This document shows, piece by piece, positions 36,416 through 50,034 of a DNA stretch of 64,000 bases (its first letter is position 1; each line of letters starts with the position of its first letter). Source of the DNA: Allacma fusca. Its lineage: Eukaryota; Arthropoda; Collembola; Symphypleona; Sminthuridae. Both the position numbers and the translations under genes were made by a program. Below the pieces are notes generated by a model, which was not told the origin of the DNA, made no database searches, and saw only the letters and a list, made by a program, of their open reading frames with translations. Location of the stretch: NCBI GenBank assembly GCA_947179485.1, contig OX359248.1, forward strand, positions 25,677,378 to 25,741,377. Reading direction: 5' to 3'.

Positions 36416-39410
36416 AAGCTAAGAGAGTGAAGCATGTTTACTTACAAAAATGTGATAAGGCCTTGTCGAAATAACTTGCTAAAATTAACATTCCGCATTT
36501 TATCCTTTACTATGTAAGATCCCTTTTATAAGTATGTTGCTGTCAGTTACCCTGACCAATTCAAATGCTCTTTGGGCAAGTATGATTACTGAAGCTGGGC
36601 TTCGGATGCATAATGAAAACTTAAACTTTCTAATTTTAAAAGGATATAAGGACAGTAATTTAGATTTTACTTTGTTTTAATTATCCATAAAAATACTTTA
36701 GTTATATTGTCTTAGTTAATAAGATGAAACGTAGATAAATTAGATATTTTGGGATTATATTGCAATAACTATATTGCACTATGCGTCATTACAGTTCAAT
36801 GAAAGCGCAACTTGTATTTGTAGCTGCTAAAATCTTTTGTGTTAGTCTGTATAGTGAATGTCAACTTGGCTTGGATGGGGATACTCATCCATATTCTGGG
36901 AATGCTTTCATGGACAAGTGACAATAAGCTACAAAAGTTAAATAATTAATATTCATACTGTACTTCACTGACTATGAGTGTTGAACGTGAGGATGGGTAC
37001 AAACAATCAAAAAACATTACAATACATGCAAATTACAGTACAGAAATGATATGGTAACATAAGTTACCACTGTCTCGCAATATGCACAGGTAATTAATTA
37101 TTGTTATCTACTTTTGAGGAAAATTCAAGTTTGTATTTTTCCTTCTTTTATGATCATATTAATTTATGACAGTATTATAATGTACAACGCAACATTTTAA
37201 ATTACCGAAAATAACATACATACAATAGGTGTAATCATGTATCCAGGATACTTACACGTGCACATAACTTTATCTTTAATTCTTCGGGTGTTATGCATTC
37301 AAAGATTGTTTTTGTCCAGAATGGAGCAAACATTTACAATGTTGATCCACAAAGCTTTTTGTCTGTTTTTTTTTGCAGCGCACCCTCTTGAATAGTAAAA
37401 TATGTAGAATTAAAAAAATAAGGCCACTCTGAGATTTTGTCTACATTCTCTACATTGAAGGGACCAAATAAAAAGCTCTGTAGTGCAAATGTACTTACTG
37501 GAATCATTGATATAACCTGTTTTAAAATTTCGCAATGTTAGGCAAATGTTACGGCATATACGTGGAAAGTGTTTTTTTTAGAATGTTTCATTTATTACAC
37601 TTCCGCCCTTTTCTTGGATTTTTTACTTGCAAATAATGCAGTGGTCGGAGAAAATTCAACCTTTTCATGAGCTTGCTTCCTTGAGATAACTTAACTGTAC
37701 TCCCTTGTGCACTCTTCTGGCTCAGTCGGTACGCTTTTATATGCTCGACAAATTATTATATCTACACAATTCTAATAATTGTTGATCTGTGAGCTGTTGT
37801 ACCTACATACATACATGGAGAGATAGACAGAATAATTTACATTGAGACCAAATAGTGCTTTATTGGAATCACTTGTCATTATCCATGCCTAGTCGAAGAC
37901 CTTTTGCTGAAGGAGTTCTGTATACGAAACAGAATGTAAAAGTTATTTGAAGTACTCTTATTGGTATAGTTGGTAAACTGTAAACTGGAACTACTCTTAT
38001 TGTTCATGTTACCATCACCAAGCCAGTATGATTTGACTCTCTGAAATTAAAGTTTGCTCGTGAGTCTAATGCCACATAGTCAATTACTCAATACCAAAGG
38101 CAAGTAGCTAATTAAGAGCAGGATTAGTGCCAATGTTGTAAGGGGAGCATGTTGTGAGGAATTTCATCTGGAGGCTTGGGAGCATAAAAACAACTCGTCA
38201 TAGGAACATTTAAGTATCCCACATGTGAATGGAAGCTTGTAGCTAAGTTGCTCAAAGCCAAAAAATCCGGAACGGAAAAATAACAATACATTGTTTAGTA
38301 TTCTGGGTCCTCACACACGTTGGATCCTTCAAACTGGAAATAATCTGGGAAATAGTCCAAAAAATACAAGATAGCATAAAAATAAGCATAAAGTAGGTTG
38401 ATTGTTTGTAGACCACAAGCACATTTTCGCACATGGCTTAGCATCCCCTTTTATCCATTATAATCTTGTGTTTGATATTGACCGCAGTTGAAGGTAACGA
38501 GACAGTAAGTACTGCTAATTGAACCTACTTAATAGTAACATGATTATGACGTCGAGCCCCTCTTAACTCACAATGCTGTCGACTCCAGCGCAGACCGTAC
38601 ATAATTCCATAACGATGATCGCCATTCACACTCACATTGTGGGATTATCTGCCATAATCTGAAGGAACGTGTTGCTACTCACGAAGATCTGAAATTCTTT
38701 CCACACACACAATGATATTTTATCAATTAAAAAATTCCCATCCAACAACCGTTCCAGAATTAAAGGATGTATTTATTTTTGGAAATATTTGACATTGGAA
38801 TCGGATGCCTGAATTCACAGATGAAATAATGCTTATTGTTGGGATTTAATTATGCAAAAGTAGTTAATGCATAATATTAGCATTTGTACTCAAGTTGTCC
38901 GATCCGCCTATAGTAGTATATAGGGACAATTAATATGTAAGTATCTAATCGACTAAAAATGTGAGGTTCTGCTGCCTCATAAGGTCCTTGCGCTATCTTG
39001 ATGTGTTTGTGTGTGATGTGCTAGCTCCCTTTGATAAGTGTGCAGAATAAAGGAAGATTCGCACAAGCCTCAAATTAAAGTCAGTTAATGTTTTAACTTT
39101 AGTTCACGCCAGGCAGTCAATTGAACAACAACTTTTCAACAATTATTACTCCTATGAGCCTTTCAACATCTCCCACCATATCCCACAAAAGGCTCAATTT
39201 CAGTTTCATTTCCACGTTAACAATAAATCAACTACCTCAATGTGTCGTTTCCCTTCCCACGCAAACACATAAACCATTGACGTTGTGAAGATGGTAAAAC
39301 AAAGCTAGAAACAGGTTTCTCCAATAGTGACTGTTTTTTTCGTGGTTTTCTGGTTGTAAACAAATTGCCTTCAAGTTTACTTAATCGGGAAGGAGTTATA
39401 TGCCGGAATC
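36416..39410. other. Intergenic DNA between OCT3 and OCT4
   Basis: Mostly AT-rich DNA without a supported gene. One exon-like segment (38442-38504) encodes a signal-peptide-like stretch; see findings. No repeat of note. Confidence 0.5.
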
Positions 39411-42400
39411 ATGAATCACAAGGATAAGGAGCTTGAGGTGGAGTTGGAGCCCTTAAAACAGGTACATATCCCCAATCACACCCTACACCATACTCATTGA
39501 AAAAAGAAATGCCTGTCTATAGTGGGAATACATAAACGAAAATAGGAAATCGGGAATTCCAAGAATATCAAAGATTTCGATGAGATCCTGGATATTGTGG
39601 GAGCCCAAGGGAGATATCAGAAATTTTTACTGTATGCAGTTATGTGCCCTATCGCCGCCCTGGAACCCTTTCTCACCTTAAATACTATTTTCATGCTCTT
39701 TGAGCCTGAGCATTGGTGCCAGGTGCCAGGAAGGCTTAACGAAACGTCTTTGGATGCCTGGAAGAATAGTACTCTACCCATGTAACAAAATTTTAACCCA
39801 CTCGGTTTCATAATATCTTATTGTCAGTTCAATTTTTAATTTTCTCGGAAAACTTTTACAGTAAAAATTATAGGAAAATTAATTCTGGAATTTTCCATGC
39901 ACTAATACTGTAATTATGTGCACTGGACTGGAGCTTAGTTGATTGAGCAAATTTCTTGTTTCATAGGGAAATAGGCCCTGATGGTCAGTTGAGGTACAGT
40001 CGGTGCAGTATGTATGATGAACAAGGGGGAGTTACGGATTGCTTAAATGGATGGGAATTTGATAAAGCAGATTATGATTCAACTATTGCAACGGACTACA
40101 ACTGGGTCTGTGAGCACTCGCACTATTCCACAGATGCATTCACCATTGCAGCAGTGGGGAATGTTGCTGGAACTATCCTTTTTGGACAGGCTGCTGATAT
40201 GTATGTACATAATTACTTTACCCCCTATTTGTGTTCCATAATCTGAGAATTCCATCGCTTACGGAAGTGTCCATGAAGGAGTGAAAATAACAATTATTTC
40301 TTAAAAATTCAATTAATTTAAGTATTATTTGTATAAAAGGCGATGAGGTTTCAGGAAAATAATTTCTGCGCACAGGTATGGAAGAAAACCAATTTTCTTT
40401 TTGTCCATGATCATCAATATTTTTTTCCGGGTCGTGAGCATCCATGTACCACAGTATGTATGGGGGTTTATGGCGATGCAGTTTTTAGTGGGAAGCGCCT
40501 TTCCAGCCATGTTTATCACACCGACCATGATCACTGCGGAGATCACTGACACAGGTAAGGAATACAATACTAAAATATATGTAGTAAGGGTGTCAGGGTA
40601 AACTTCACGGAGATTGTATTATGAAAGGGTATGGGGAAGTGAAGAGACAGAGTGGAGGACAATATCTTTGAATTTAGAATCCCGTCTGTTTAAGATAATC
40701 TGAAAGGAAAAACTTGTGAATAATAATTATTGAGTCATTAGTCTTTGATGATGGCGATTCTTATTGACTGATTCATACCAAACAAGAAACATATTGTATT
40801 TTAATACTTTCAATAAATTCATCATGAACCGTGACATTATCTTTGAGTCTGCGTCTTTGAATTGAGCTGACTCAAAGTTCCGCTGAGCTATCTAACGTGG
40901 CATGGGTCAAAGAGGAAAATGTTAGAATAATGGCTTGATGAATGATTTTATGTCACATTGCCCTAGAAAAGAATCGCATTTGTGATAGTTATTGCAAAAT
41001 ACTATTTTATAGTTATTCCTTCAATACTTGATGCACATATGGAATATACACATGAAGTATTAAGGTTGTTTCTGATTTATGGGGGAAAATATTTTATTTT
41101 TTAGGTACTGAAAACCCACATAATGTTTTATTTCCTGGCAGATTACAGAGCATGGGTATACTCTCTCGTTTGGATGGTTTGGGTTGCTGGGATGGCATTT
41201 TTACCCTATGTGGCCTGGGTTCTCCGATCATGGTACACCATTGGTTTGGCAACGTCAATTCCCGGAGTGCTGGTGCTTTTGTATTTGAAGCTAATCCCTG
41301 AATCACCTAGATGGCTAGTTTCGGTTGGGAAAGTAAAGGAAGCTGCGGAGATTATTTTGCAAATTGCTAAGGAAAATGGGACCTCTGATAAGATAACACC
41401 AGCGCAACTAGACTCCATGTTAAAACAATTGGTTGCAAAGCAGGAGAAGGCAACCAGGGTTGGGGTTTGGACACTTTTCAGTCGTAAAAGACTGGCTCTG
41501 AACACTGTACTATTGACCATATCATGGTACACACACATATGCCAAGATTAATTCAAGCATTCTATTCATTTTTCATGAGATGCTAAATTTTCCGGGATAA
41601 TATCTACATGACTCACTGGCTTTCAAAGGTTACTAACTCCTTGTTTACATTATTTATATATATTTTTGATCTACGTAGGTCCATGAATGTCTTGGTGTAC
41701 TATGGAATCACTCTCAATACGACTCAAATGGCAGGAAATCAATTTGTCAATTTTTTCATCCTCTCCATCATTGAATTACCATCAGGCTACCTGGGAGGTG
41801 TTCTTGCGGACAAACTTGGACGTCGATGGACTCAAGTTGTATTTTTTCTTGGGTGTGCCCTCTCTTGCTTCGCAGCTGGCTTGGGAGTCACCCATCCAGA
41901 ACTGTATTATTTCAATACTTTGTGTGTCATTGTTGCGAAGTAAGTTCCGAAACAGGATAACAAAATTATAGTATTAAATAGTTTATTGATTTCTAAAACG
42001 ACCTCCTTCCTGGAATTTTGACTTGCCTGTCGTCATAAGAGTATTGTAAATGTACATATCTACTTCAAGATTTCTTATTTCCTACAGGTTTGCCATCACT
42101 CTGACATTCCTAGTTGTTTACTTGCAAGGGACTGAAATACTTCCTACCCCTGTGCGATCTACCGGAAGTGGTTTTGCATCAACCATTGCAAGCGCTTTAG
42201 GGATTATGGGCCCTTCGATTGTGTCATTGGTGGGTTGAATGATAATTATTTATTATAGAGTTATCCTAGATTTTACTGTGAGGAAATTAATTGGGTCGTT
42301 ATGTATTCAGGGGAAATTTCATCTCGGAGCACCATATCACACAATGGGAGCTTTATCAATAGTTGGTATGGTAGCCTCGTCCTTCTTGCCAGAAACACTT

Positions 42401-42517
42401 CGTCAAAAACTACCTGAAACTATAGAAGATGCCAGTAAGTTCGGAAGAGACAACAAGTTTTGGAGCATTGTCCCTGTAAATCATACGGATGATGAGAAGA
42501 AGAATGGAAGAAATTAA
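39411..42517 (+). CDS. OCT4: SLC22-family organic ion transporter (8 exons, 564 aa)
   Basis: Exons: 39411-39461, 39546-39781, 39967-40200, 40376-40554, 41142-41526, 41679-41939, 42088-42229, 42311-42517, giving 564 residues. The N-terminus MNHKDKE is unlike the MSIR of OCT1 and OCT2, but it again ends at a phase-0 donor. Family marks are EHWCQVPGR, CSMYDE, CLNGWEFDK and WVCEHS in the TM1-2 loop, AADMYGRK (about 171-178), PESPRWL (286-292), GGVLADKLGRRW, and PETLRQKLPET near the end. The AG before exon 2 has a weak pyrimidine tract, so that boundary is the least certain. Intron 4 (587 bp) is the only long one. It has the shortest exon 5 of the array (385 bp). Last member: no fifth copy or remnant was seen downstream. 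Confidence 0.92.
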
Positions 42518-43414
42518 ATTTACAAATCAGGCTGAGCTACATTTCAAGCTGAGCTTGATAATTAGTAGTGAATGCATTTATTATGAATCTAAAATAATAA
42601 TTATTAGTTTTTTAATCAGACGTACATTACTCAGATTTAACAGGTGCGATTTTATCTACAAAAAAAAACCTTTTACATTTTTTAAAGTATCTATCTTCGC
42701 TTGTCTCTTTGTAGGTTTTTGTTTTTTGTAAATTTTGAGCGTATAGCTGCAGGGTGTTGATGCAATAATTATTGCATTTGTTAATAAGTTCCAAGCATTA
42801 GTTGTAAGAATCGACAAATATCTATGCATATGAATGCTGCTCACAACAGTTCACAATAGCCTACATTTTTCTACGTTTTTTTTTTCGTCAAAGCTACCTG
42901 TATCTGCTCTAACAGATTACAAAGGGAAATTCCTAAATATTTCTATTTACTTTTATGGAAAGCACTGTATTTACATACTTACTGTTTGGATAATAACCTT
43001 AGCGATGAGAGTAAAAATCCGTGCTGCTTAAATCGATCACAGAATCGAAAACTGGATTTGTTGGTCAAGTCGTATGATGCTATCTTAATGTTTATACTAT
43101 ATAAGGCCTGATATAAGGCCTGAATTATCCCTCTAACATGCTCTTGTCAGGAGGACATAAATTATATACGTTAAGTTTCATTGCATGAGGAAATCTGGGA
43201 CAAGTGAGAACAGACTAGGATGGATTGTCTGCCACACACGTGGATGTTTCTTTTACGTCAGGAAGTTACCACAGAAATGCTCGCAATATAGAATCCTAAT
43301 TCGTAAACCACATGCTTCCAGGCGAACTGGAAAGTTAGGGAAAGAGCTTGGTCAATACATATGCATGTATGTATCTACGTGTAGATAGTATACGTGATTG
43401 AGGAATCCCTCAGT
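42518..43414. other. Intergenic DNA downstream of OCT4
   Basis: No supported gene. A direct duplication of ATATAAGGCCTGA lies at about 43100-43125; its first copy also forms a TATATAAG motif. Confidence 0.5.
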
Positions 43415-43423
43415 TGACAGCCT

Positions 43424-43431
43424 TATATAAG
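43424..43431 (+). promoter_or_regulatory. Candidate TATA box, possibly of the zinc-finger gene
   Basis: TATATAAG, with an initiator-like GCAGTG about 25 bp downstream. The zinc-finger start codon is 800 bp away and is preceded by a CAG acceptor-like site at 44206, so a leader exon starting here and spliced to it is plausible. A short 28-codon frame (43597-43683) follows this TATA box and is probably untranslated leader or intron. Confidence 0.33.
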
Positions 43432-44223
43432 TGTGCAGACCTCTATGCAGTGGGAGGGCTTTCTAGGACTCGTCCGGGCTTCGGGGTACGCACGAGAGAC
43501 GAAAACTACAGTTCCAGAAGAAACTCAATATTGATTTTGTACACTTCTTGTTTTCACCCAGAGCATAGCATATCGTTACACAATCCCACGAAAAATATGG
43601 AACCGTTCGTTGCATTCCCAGGTCTATCAAGTAATCTTCAAATTGATTTCAAGTGGTTGCTGGAAATTCCTGGACCTCCATAAACCGGAATTATTACAAC
43701 TGCATTCCTCCTTTAAGTAAATTGGATTAGTTAAGCTTACCAGAAAGAATGGGCAAGACTTGCTTCATACATTTACCCCTCGGATAAGAAATCAATGGTG
43801 AAAACCTTGTATTATTTGTCCTTATACTATCCGGTTTCCTTGTATTTTCAACGCTCTCACGTGTGTGTAAACTCTATCCATTGAGGAAATTACTGGAGGA
43901 ATCTACCTGATAATTTAGGTAAACACATGAATATACATCTAGGTTCATACATATATGTAGATACTCAATTAATGTAATTATATCTAGCAGAGCTTCTCCC
44001 TAAACTTTTTGGGATCATCTAATTTAGATGATAATGTTGTAAGTTTCGTCAATTATCCCTGAGCTGCATGCAACACTTTAAATCTAAAACTGTTAAGATA
44101 CATACATGCATAGATCCACTTACTCAGTTGAGGGTCCAAGTATGCAGATACATACGAGATCCAATCCTTTAAAACTCCTATGACTTCTATATTATTTTGG
44201 AAATACAGACTTCCTGGAATAAA

Positions 44224-47200
44224 ATGTCTTCACTGGAGGATTTACCACAGGATTTTGTTCCAAATTCAAAGAAGCCAAAGAAAATAAAAAAGTTTAAAAT
44301 TAAGAATCTCAAATTGCTCAAACTTCAACTTGTGGAAGAGGATGAAGACGACTATGAGACCATCTCAACCAAAGACGTTATGCTTGGAGAGGCAATAGAC
44401 AAAGACTTGGATTTTGAAGGTTGGCCTAATGACTCGGAGAGTGAGGGAGAGTCTGAGGCGGATGAGTCGGAGAGTTACATAAGTGAGGATGAGGTCCATG
44501 CTGACAACATCATCGATGATTTGGATCTAAATCAGGATGAATCTCTTTCCCACAAAACCTTCAAGGAGAGAGCCATGGAGCTCATGAAGAAGACTCAAGG
44601 GGAGCATTCTAATTTAGTTCAAAGGGTTTTGAACGCTGAGGACTGGCTCTTCATCCATCGAATCATACGGAAGAGTAAGGGGCTCAAGTAAGATGATAAG
44701 ATTACGTCCACAAATTATTAACCCTAAAAATTGTAATCTACTATTTATGAATTTAATCCCGAACATAAATTATTATTATTCCACAGGTCTAAATTTATGA
44801 TTCGAAATTTGAACCCGTTCCTATTCGATTCGAAACACGTAATTAGCTGGAAATGCAAGTTCTGTAAAGACATGGTCCCCGCACCTGTCAAAAATTATAC
44901 GGAGCATTTGGCCTCACACGGAATAGGAGCTGATGAAGATCCTACTTTACCTTGCGATGTTTGTGGGGAGTATGTGAAGAAAGACAAATACGTGGTTCAT
45001 TGGGTTCCCCATTTCATGGAACATGAGTAATTAATTTACGTATTTAATTTAGAAATTAATAGTAAAATTTGTTTTAGTAAAAAGAAGGAATATTGTATAT
45101 CAGTAATTTATAGGAATTTAAAGGAAGTAATTACACGAAACAAAAAATTAATCCTACCATGACACTTTTGCACGTTATCTTTCCAGGTGCCCAATTTGCA
45201 AGAAAACATTTGCGCTCAATTGTCACATGAGATACCATTACAAAGTTGTGCATGAGGAAGGAGAGCAGACGTGTTTTCAGTGCGGAAAGCTGATGAAAAA
45301 TGATCTGGCAATGCGACGACATTTGCGACTCTTTCACAGCAACCGTACAGCTTGGAAGATATGCGATATCTGTGGGAAATGGTATGTGTATTTTCTTAGC
45401 ATGTCTTTTAAAAAATACACAATTTAGTACTAATAATTAATTAAGAACAACAAACTAAAACAAGTTCTTAAAATACGTCTACACCCTTGTCTAGCGTAAA
45501 AGCTCGTTGTCTTGAACCACACAAATTAACTCACAGTCAAGACCGCCCGTACAAATGTGACATATGCAAGAAATGCTTCAAAACCCCAAGCACATTGTAC
45601 CAACACCAAAAGGTACATGCGACAGATAGTAAGGCTCACAAATACCTGTGTGAGTACTGTGGCAAAAGGTAAAAAAACATTTGAGTTATTATATTATACT
45701 GTATAGTCCTCACAACTCACCCTTCCTCATCTGACACAACTAGTAGTAGCTGCGAATGTTATTAATTGGCACTGTAGAAAATAATTAATCACAAAAAAAA
45801 ATTAATAGATTTAAGCACCACACAAGCTGGAATCTCCATGTGGTTCGTATTCATGAAGGAGAATACGAGCATGAGTGCCCAGTCTGCCATAAGCGATTCC
45901 ACAAATTATTTGAGCTGAAGAAACATTCAGTGAAACATTCCGAAGATAGGCCGTTTCCTTGCTCAGTCTGTGGAAAGCATTTCAAAACAAAGACACACCT
46001 AAAAGTAAGTATAACAAGTTCAATTTTTTTCGTAATTACCTAAGTAAATATAGTAAAAGCATTCTTTGCCTTTCCGCTTGGAAGGTTTTTTTCTTGTTAG
46101 CCTTCAGTTCTAGTATTTATGTACTCAATCCTAATAAGTATGCCAGTCAATGGTAAATATATACAACCGACTGTGGACACAACTTGATTGATGTTGATTT
46201 TGTCTTGGATTACAGGAACACGTAACGATTCACTCAGAATCCAAAAGCCATGTTTGCCCTTTGTGCGGAAAAGGGATTCGGATGAAAGCAAATTTGTACA
46301 AGCACTTGAAGGTTCATAGAAACCGGGGCGAGTATGTCCCTCCATTGAATGGCAACTCTACCAACTCACTCTTTAACAGCTGTAAGGACCTAAAACATTT
46401 TATTAAAATCAATTCGTATTTTTGATAATATCATGTTAAATCCATCTTTTTTTGCTGTCGTAACGGAAATTTGTGCTCATAGATGGACTATCCTCTTCTT
46501 CAAATTCCATATCAAATAATTCCAGCAGCACTTTCGTCAACTCGAACCAAAAAAGCTCAAATGAGAGTACTGCCGGCGAAAATACCATTAGTAATAAAAG
46601 TACAAGCGTCAACACACCACTTCCCAATAGTAGCAATATAATGCAACAGTTAGTTCCAGGAACCTCCGAACTAACTCAAAGTGTTCAAATAAGTATGCCA
46701 ATTGACACCACTCAAACTTTTATATCAACGGCGGAGACTAGCCCAACCGAAGAAGTAGACTATAATTTACGCCTGACTCTATCCAATAATGATCTTCTGA
46801 AGGACTCGACAATGCTCATTGACACGACCTCGGACTCAGACCAAATTCAGGAAATTGGGACTCAATCTCAGATTCTTGTTTTGGACTCCAATAATACCAG
46901 CGCAATAACTAATATTCAAGGTTCGGAGGATGGGAAGGGATTCCAGAAATACGACACGGATTTGATCCTCACCACTGCTCCGGACGGAACCGTTTTAGGA
47001 CAACATAATCCAAATAACCAGTTGGAAATCCCTACTTCATTATCTGCATTTGATGGCATAATCCCTAGCACCAATAACTTACAAAACGACCTGACGGGAG
47101 CCACGTTGAATAATTTTTCTAATAATATTCTGGCTCTATTTACCTCCCAAAACGATACTTTACGCCTTAATGGAGGCACTGTCACTCATTTGACCATCCT

Positions 47201-47255
47201 AGTCAATCATAATGGGTTGGGTGGCATGACCATCACTCCCCTTCAGACAGAGTAA
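44224..47255 (+). CDS. Ten-finger C2H2 zinc-finger protein (7 exons, 735 aa)
   Basis: Exons: 44224-44687, 44787-45026, 45187-45381, 45495-45668, 45809-46004, 46216-46381, 46483-47255; all join in phase to 735 residues. The N-terminal 155 residues are lysine-rich, then strongly acidic (runs of SESEGESE type). Ten C2H2 fingers follow from about residue 175 to 480. The first two (CKFC, CDVC) have irregular His spacing; the later ones (CPIC, CFQC, CDIC, CDIC, CEYC, CPVC, CSVC, CPLC) are more typical, with linkers such as HSQDRPYKC. Finger 5 is one residue short between the Cys and His pairs. The last 260 residues are Ser/Thr/Asn/Gln-rich and unstructured, like an activation or interaction domain. 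It is most likely a nuclear DNA-binding regulator. No KRAB, ZAD or BTB domain is visible. Several introns cut inside fingers. AATAAA lies at 47583-47588. Confidence 0.92.
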
Positions 47256-49450
47256 TCCCGTATTTTTAAGAGCATCTTTAAAATGAACCAGAATGTGGGC
47301 GCAATGTTACAATCTGGAATCAGCAGATCTACTCTGATCTGAGACTTTAACACTGTGCTCAAACATAATTATATAAATATGTTACAATACAAACCAAAGT
47401 AACTATATGACCAGGTGACCTGAATGTTATTCCCCTGTGAAATGTCGATAAAATATTTTTAGGAGTTAAGTTATTTTCTCGTTGTTATCTCGTCCTAGAA
47501 TTTCGATAGTTGTCTAATATGTCAAATTAATTCGGAAATGTACGTACTTGATCGTCACGTTTGGTTCAATCGATTTCATGATAATAAATGTACTACAAGA
47601 TTGGAACTAGGAACATGTGCTAGAATTATTTCTCAGTTTATTTCTCTGAATATTTTCATAGTTGTCGCAAGTTAATGCAGTAATTACTTATGAATCCATA
47701 ATTTATTTGTTGTAATTATTATTGTCGATTAATAATGTTTTTACAGTACAGTGGAGAGGTAGTCTCTGTACGTCTTCCAATCATAACTTACAATCTACTT
47801 CTCGCTGTTTACATGAAACTTGATTGCAGCATTTGGGTAAAGCTAACATTAGTGATATACATACATACGAGAATTCATTCATAGCAATTAATTTCAACGT
47901 TGATTAAACAATTATTTATGTGCTTAACACCCGGGATAGCTTTCACTTTTTAAAACCAATTTGTTTGAGGAATTTTCAACAAAATTCAGTCAATCTCATA
48001 GAATTAAATTAGATGTTTTTAGAAGCAAACCCCCTACTCTGGCACTTTGGTTGAAAAAAAAAGAACAAATATTTGATTATACCTAAAATCTATCCAGGAA
48101 GACAGGATTTCATTGGATATAAAACTGGACTCAGGTATAATGTACATAAATAGTGGAAACCACCTGAAATCATTTTATAAAATAAGATTTGATGGAAGTG
48201 ATGCTATTGTAGCAAAACCATTTTAAAACTATACAAGCACTCTCATAATGCGAAATGAATGATTTATATTAAACCTTTATTTGGATCTTTGTTGTACCTT
48301 ACAAAGGTTTCACAACGTATGTATGTATACTTATAATGCTTTAGTTGTTAATGCACGTGAGTTCAGTTTTGCTGAATGGTTCAACAGAAAATACCGATAT
48401 AAAATTCAAACAGTTGTAATAATTACACGTAATTATGGGGATTCATTTGAAGCTAATATTATCCCCTTACATCGTAAAAATTGCGGTCTCATTAGGACTT
48501 AAAAATGTGAGGTAAAGTTTATGAAATAGTTTAAAGAGTTCCAATGAAATAAATATTTTCTCATTAATTTGAATTTGCGAAAAGTTAACTAATTCGAAAA
48601 GTATGCTTTAACTTTATCCAACTGAATAAATGGAACATACATACATACAAATTCGAAGAAGTCTAAATAGTCAAGTCAAACAAATATCAAGCTACCTCAA
48701 CTGATTGTGAGGCCTTGCAAAAACAAATATTAAATACATTCAGAGGTTTCAAAAAAATAATCACAGGAAAAGGAAATGCCTACTCAGAGCACTTGTACAT
48801 GGGAAAAATAAAGATAGTCGGACGGATAAGTTCAAACTTGAACCACAAGATAATTCATGAAACTTATATTCAAAATGTATCGTAATGGTCGCAAGCTTGA
48901 TCCTAATGTTTTTTAACTAACATAATTATTCAAGTTATTCCAGTTTTGAATTTAAATTTAAGACAATATACAAGGTGACCCATATCTATTTTCTTTCTCT
49001 AGTCCATATAAGGGAGAATAGAAACAAAATATATGATTTTCCCAATTTGAAGCAAATTATTTTCCAGATTTAAAAAAAAAATTTCATTGACCCGGATCAA
49101 AAATTGTGGTCACCTTCCATAAGAGCATGAAGCAAAGACGATATTTCCTGATTATTGGTACGTATTTTTTGAAGTTTCCTTTGACGCCTATTTGTAATAA
49201 ATTTTATGGGCTTTTCGCGGAGCTATCCTGAAATATAGCCTTCCTAGGTTCAAAATAACGGTATTAGGATCTACGAATGGTAGGCGAATTTTATAATTAA
49301 ATTGAATTGAATTCATTAGACATCTTGTCGGGAACATCCAAATCATCCATATGAGTTACAATCGTAGTTTTTTATACCTTAAAATAAATCAGAGTAATAG
49401 TTACCATGCAAGTGTCTTAATTTAATACATTTGGGTATATAATTAACCAT
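47256..49450. other. Intergenic DNA downstream of the zinc-finger gene
   Basis: AT-rich DNA; only the 3' UTR of the zinc-finger gene is expected at the left end. Nothing else supported. Confidence 0.5.
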
Positions 49451-49463
49451 ATCACAAGTAATT

Positions 49464-49673
49464 TCAGAATAAGTGGATTTGACAAATATTTAAAATGTCG
49501 TCGTTAAAGTTAGATAGATTATACTTGCTTAGGGAATTTCTGTAGGGGGTAAAATGAGGGCATTTAGCAATAAGATGGATTATATTATCAGTTACACTTA
49601 AGTTAGTACAAAGGGTGGCAATTTTCCCGAGCGGTGAATGTACATTTACAATTTCTCCCGTAGAGTCTAGCAT
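49464..49673 (-). mobile_element. LINE (non-LTR retrotransposon) tail fragment
   Basis: A 70-codon minus-strand frame contains LCTNLSVTDNIIHLIAKCPH followed by FTPYRNSLSKY. This is the Cys/His pattern (C...HLI.KCP....R) typical of the region behind the reverse transcriptase in Jockey/R1-type LINEs, sometimes retained in their dead copies. A stop codon lies just upstream in the same frame, and no catalytic reverse-transcriptase motif is visible, so this is a truncated, decayed piece. Confidence 0.5.
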
Positions 49674-50034
49674 TAAGGTTTATGGTATATAATATGAAGG
49701 TTTAAGAGAAGGAATTTTAATATTTGCTTTAAAAATAAAAACTTTCTTGTTTCACTTGTACCTAAGAGGTGGGTTTTCATCAGAGTATCCTATTCGCTAT
49801 CCCATTGATTGTATCATATTGTTGCTCATTCTCTGATACATTTTTATTGATTGCCTGTGTGACATGTGTGATTTTGTTGTGTTTGTGAAAAATACAATGT
49901 ATTTTCAAATTCTAATTATTTACTCACCTCATTTCCCTCATTACCTTTCCCGGAGTTCTTTTTATGCGAATCACCTAATTTTACATGTTGGAACTTGCGG
50001 TACAGCTTGCATGGTTACAACCCACTCCTGCCCA

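Noticed and set aside
38252..38434. 60-codon minus-strand hydrophobic frame
   Set aside because: It lies opposite the signal-peptide-like segment's flank and ends without any partner exon; composition explains the hydrophobicity.
43597..43683. 28-codon frame downstream of the TATATAAG box
   Set aside because: Too short, no signal peptide, no poly(A) signal nearby; more likely leader or intron of the zinc-finger gene.
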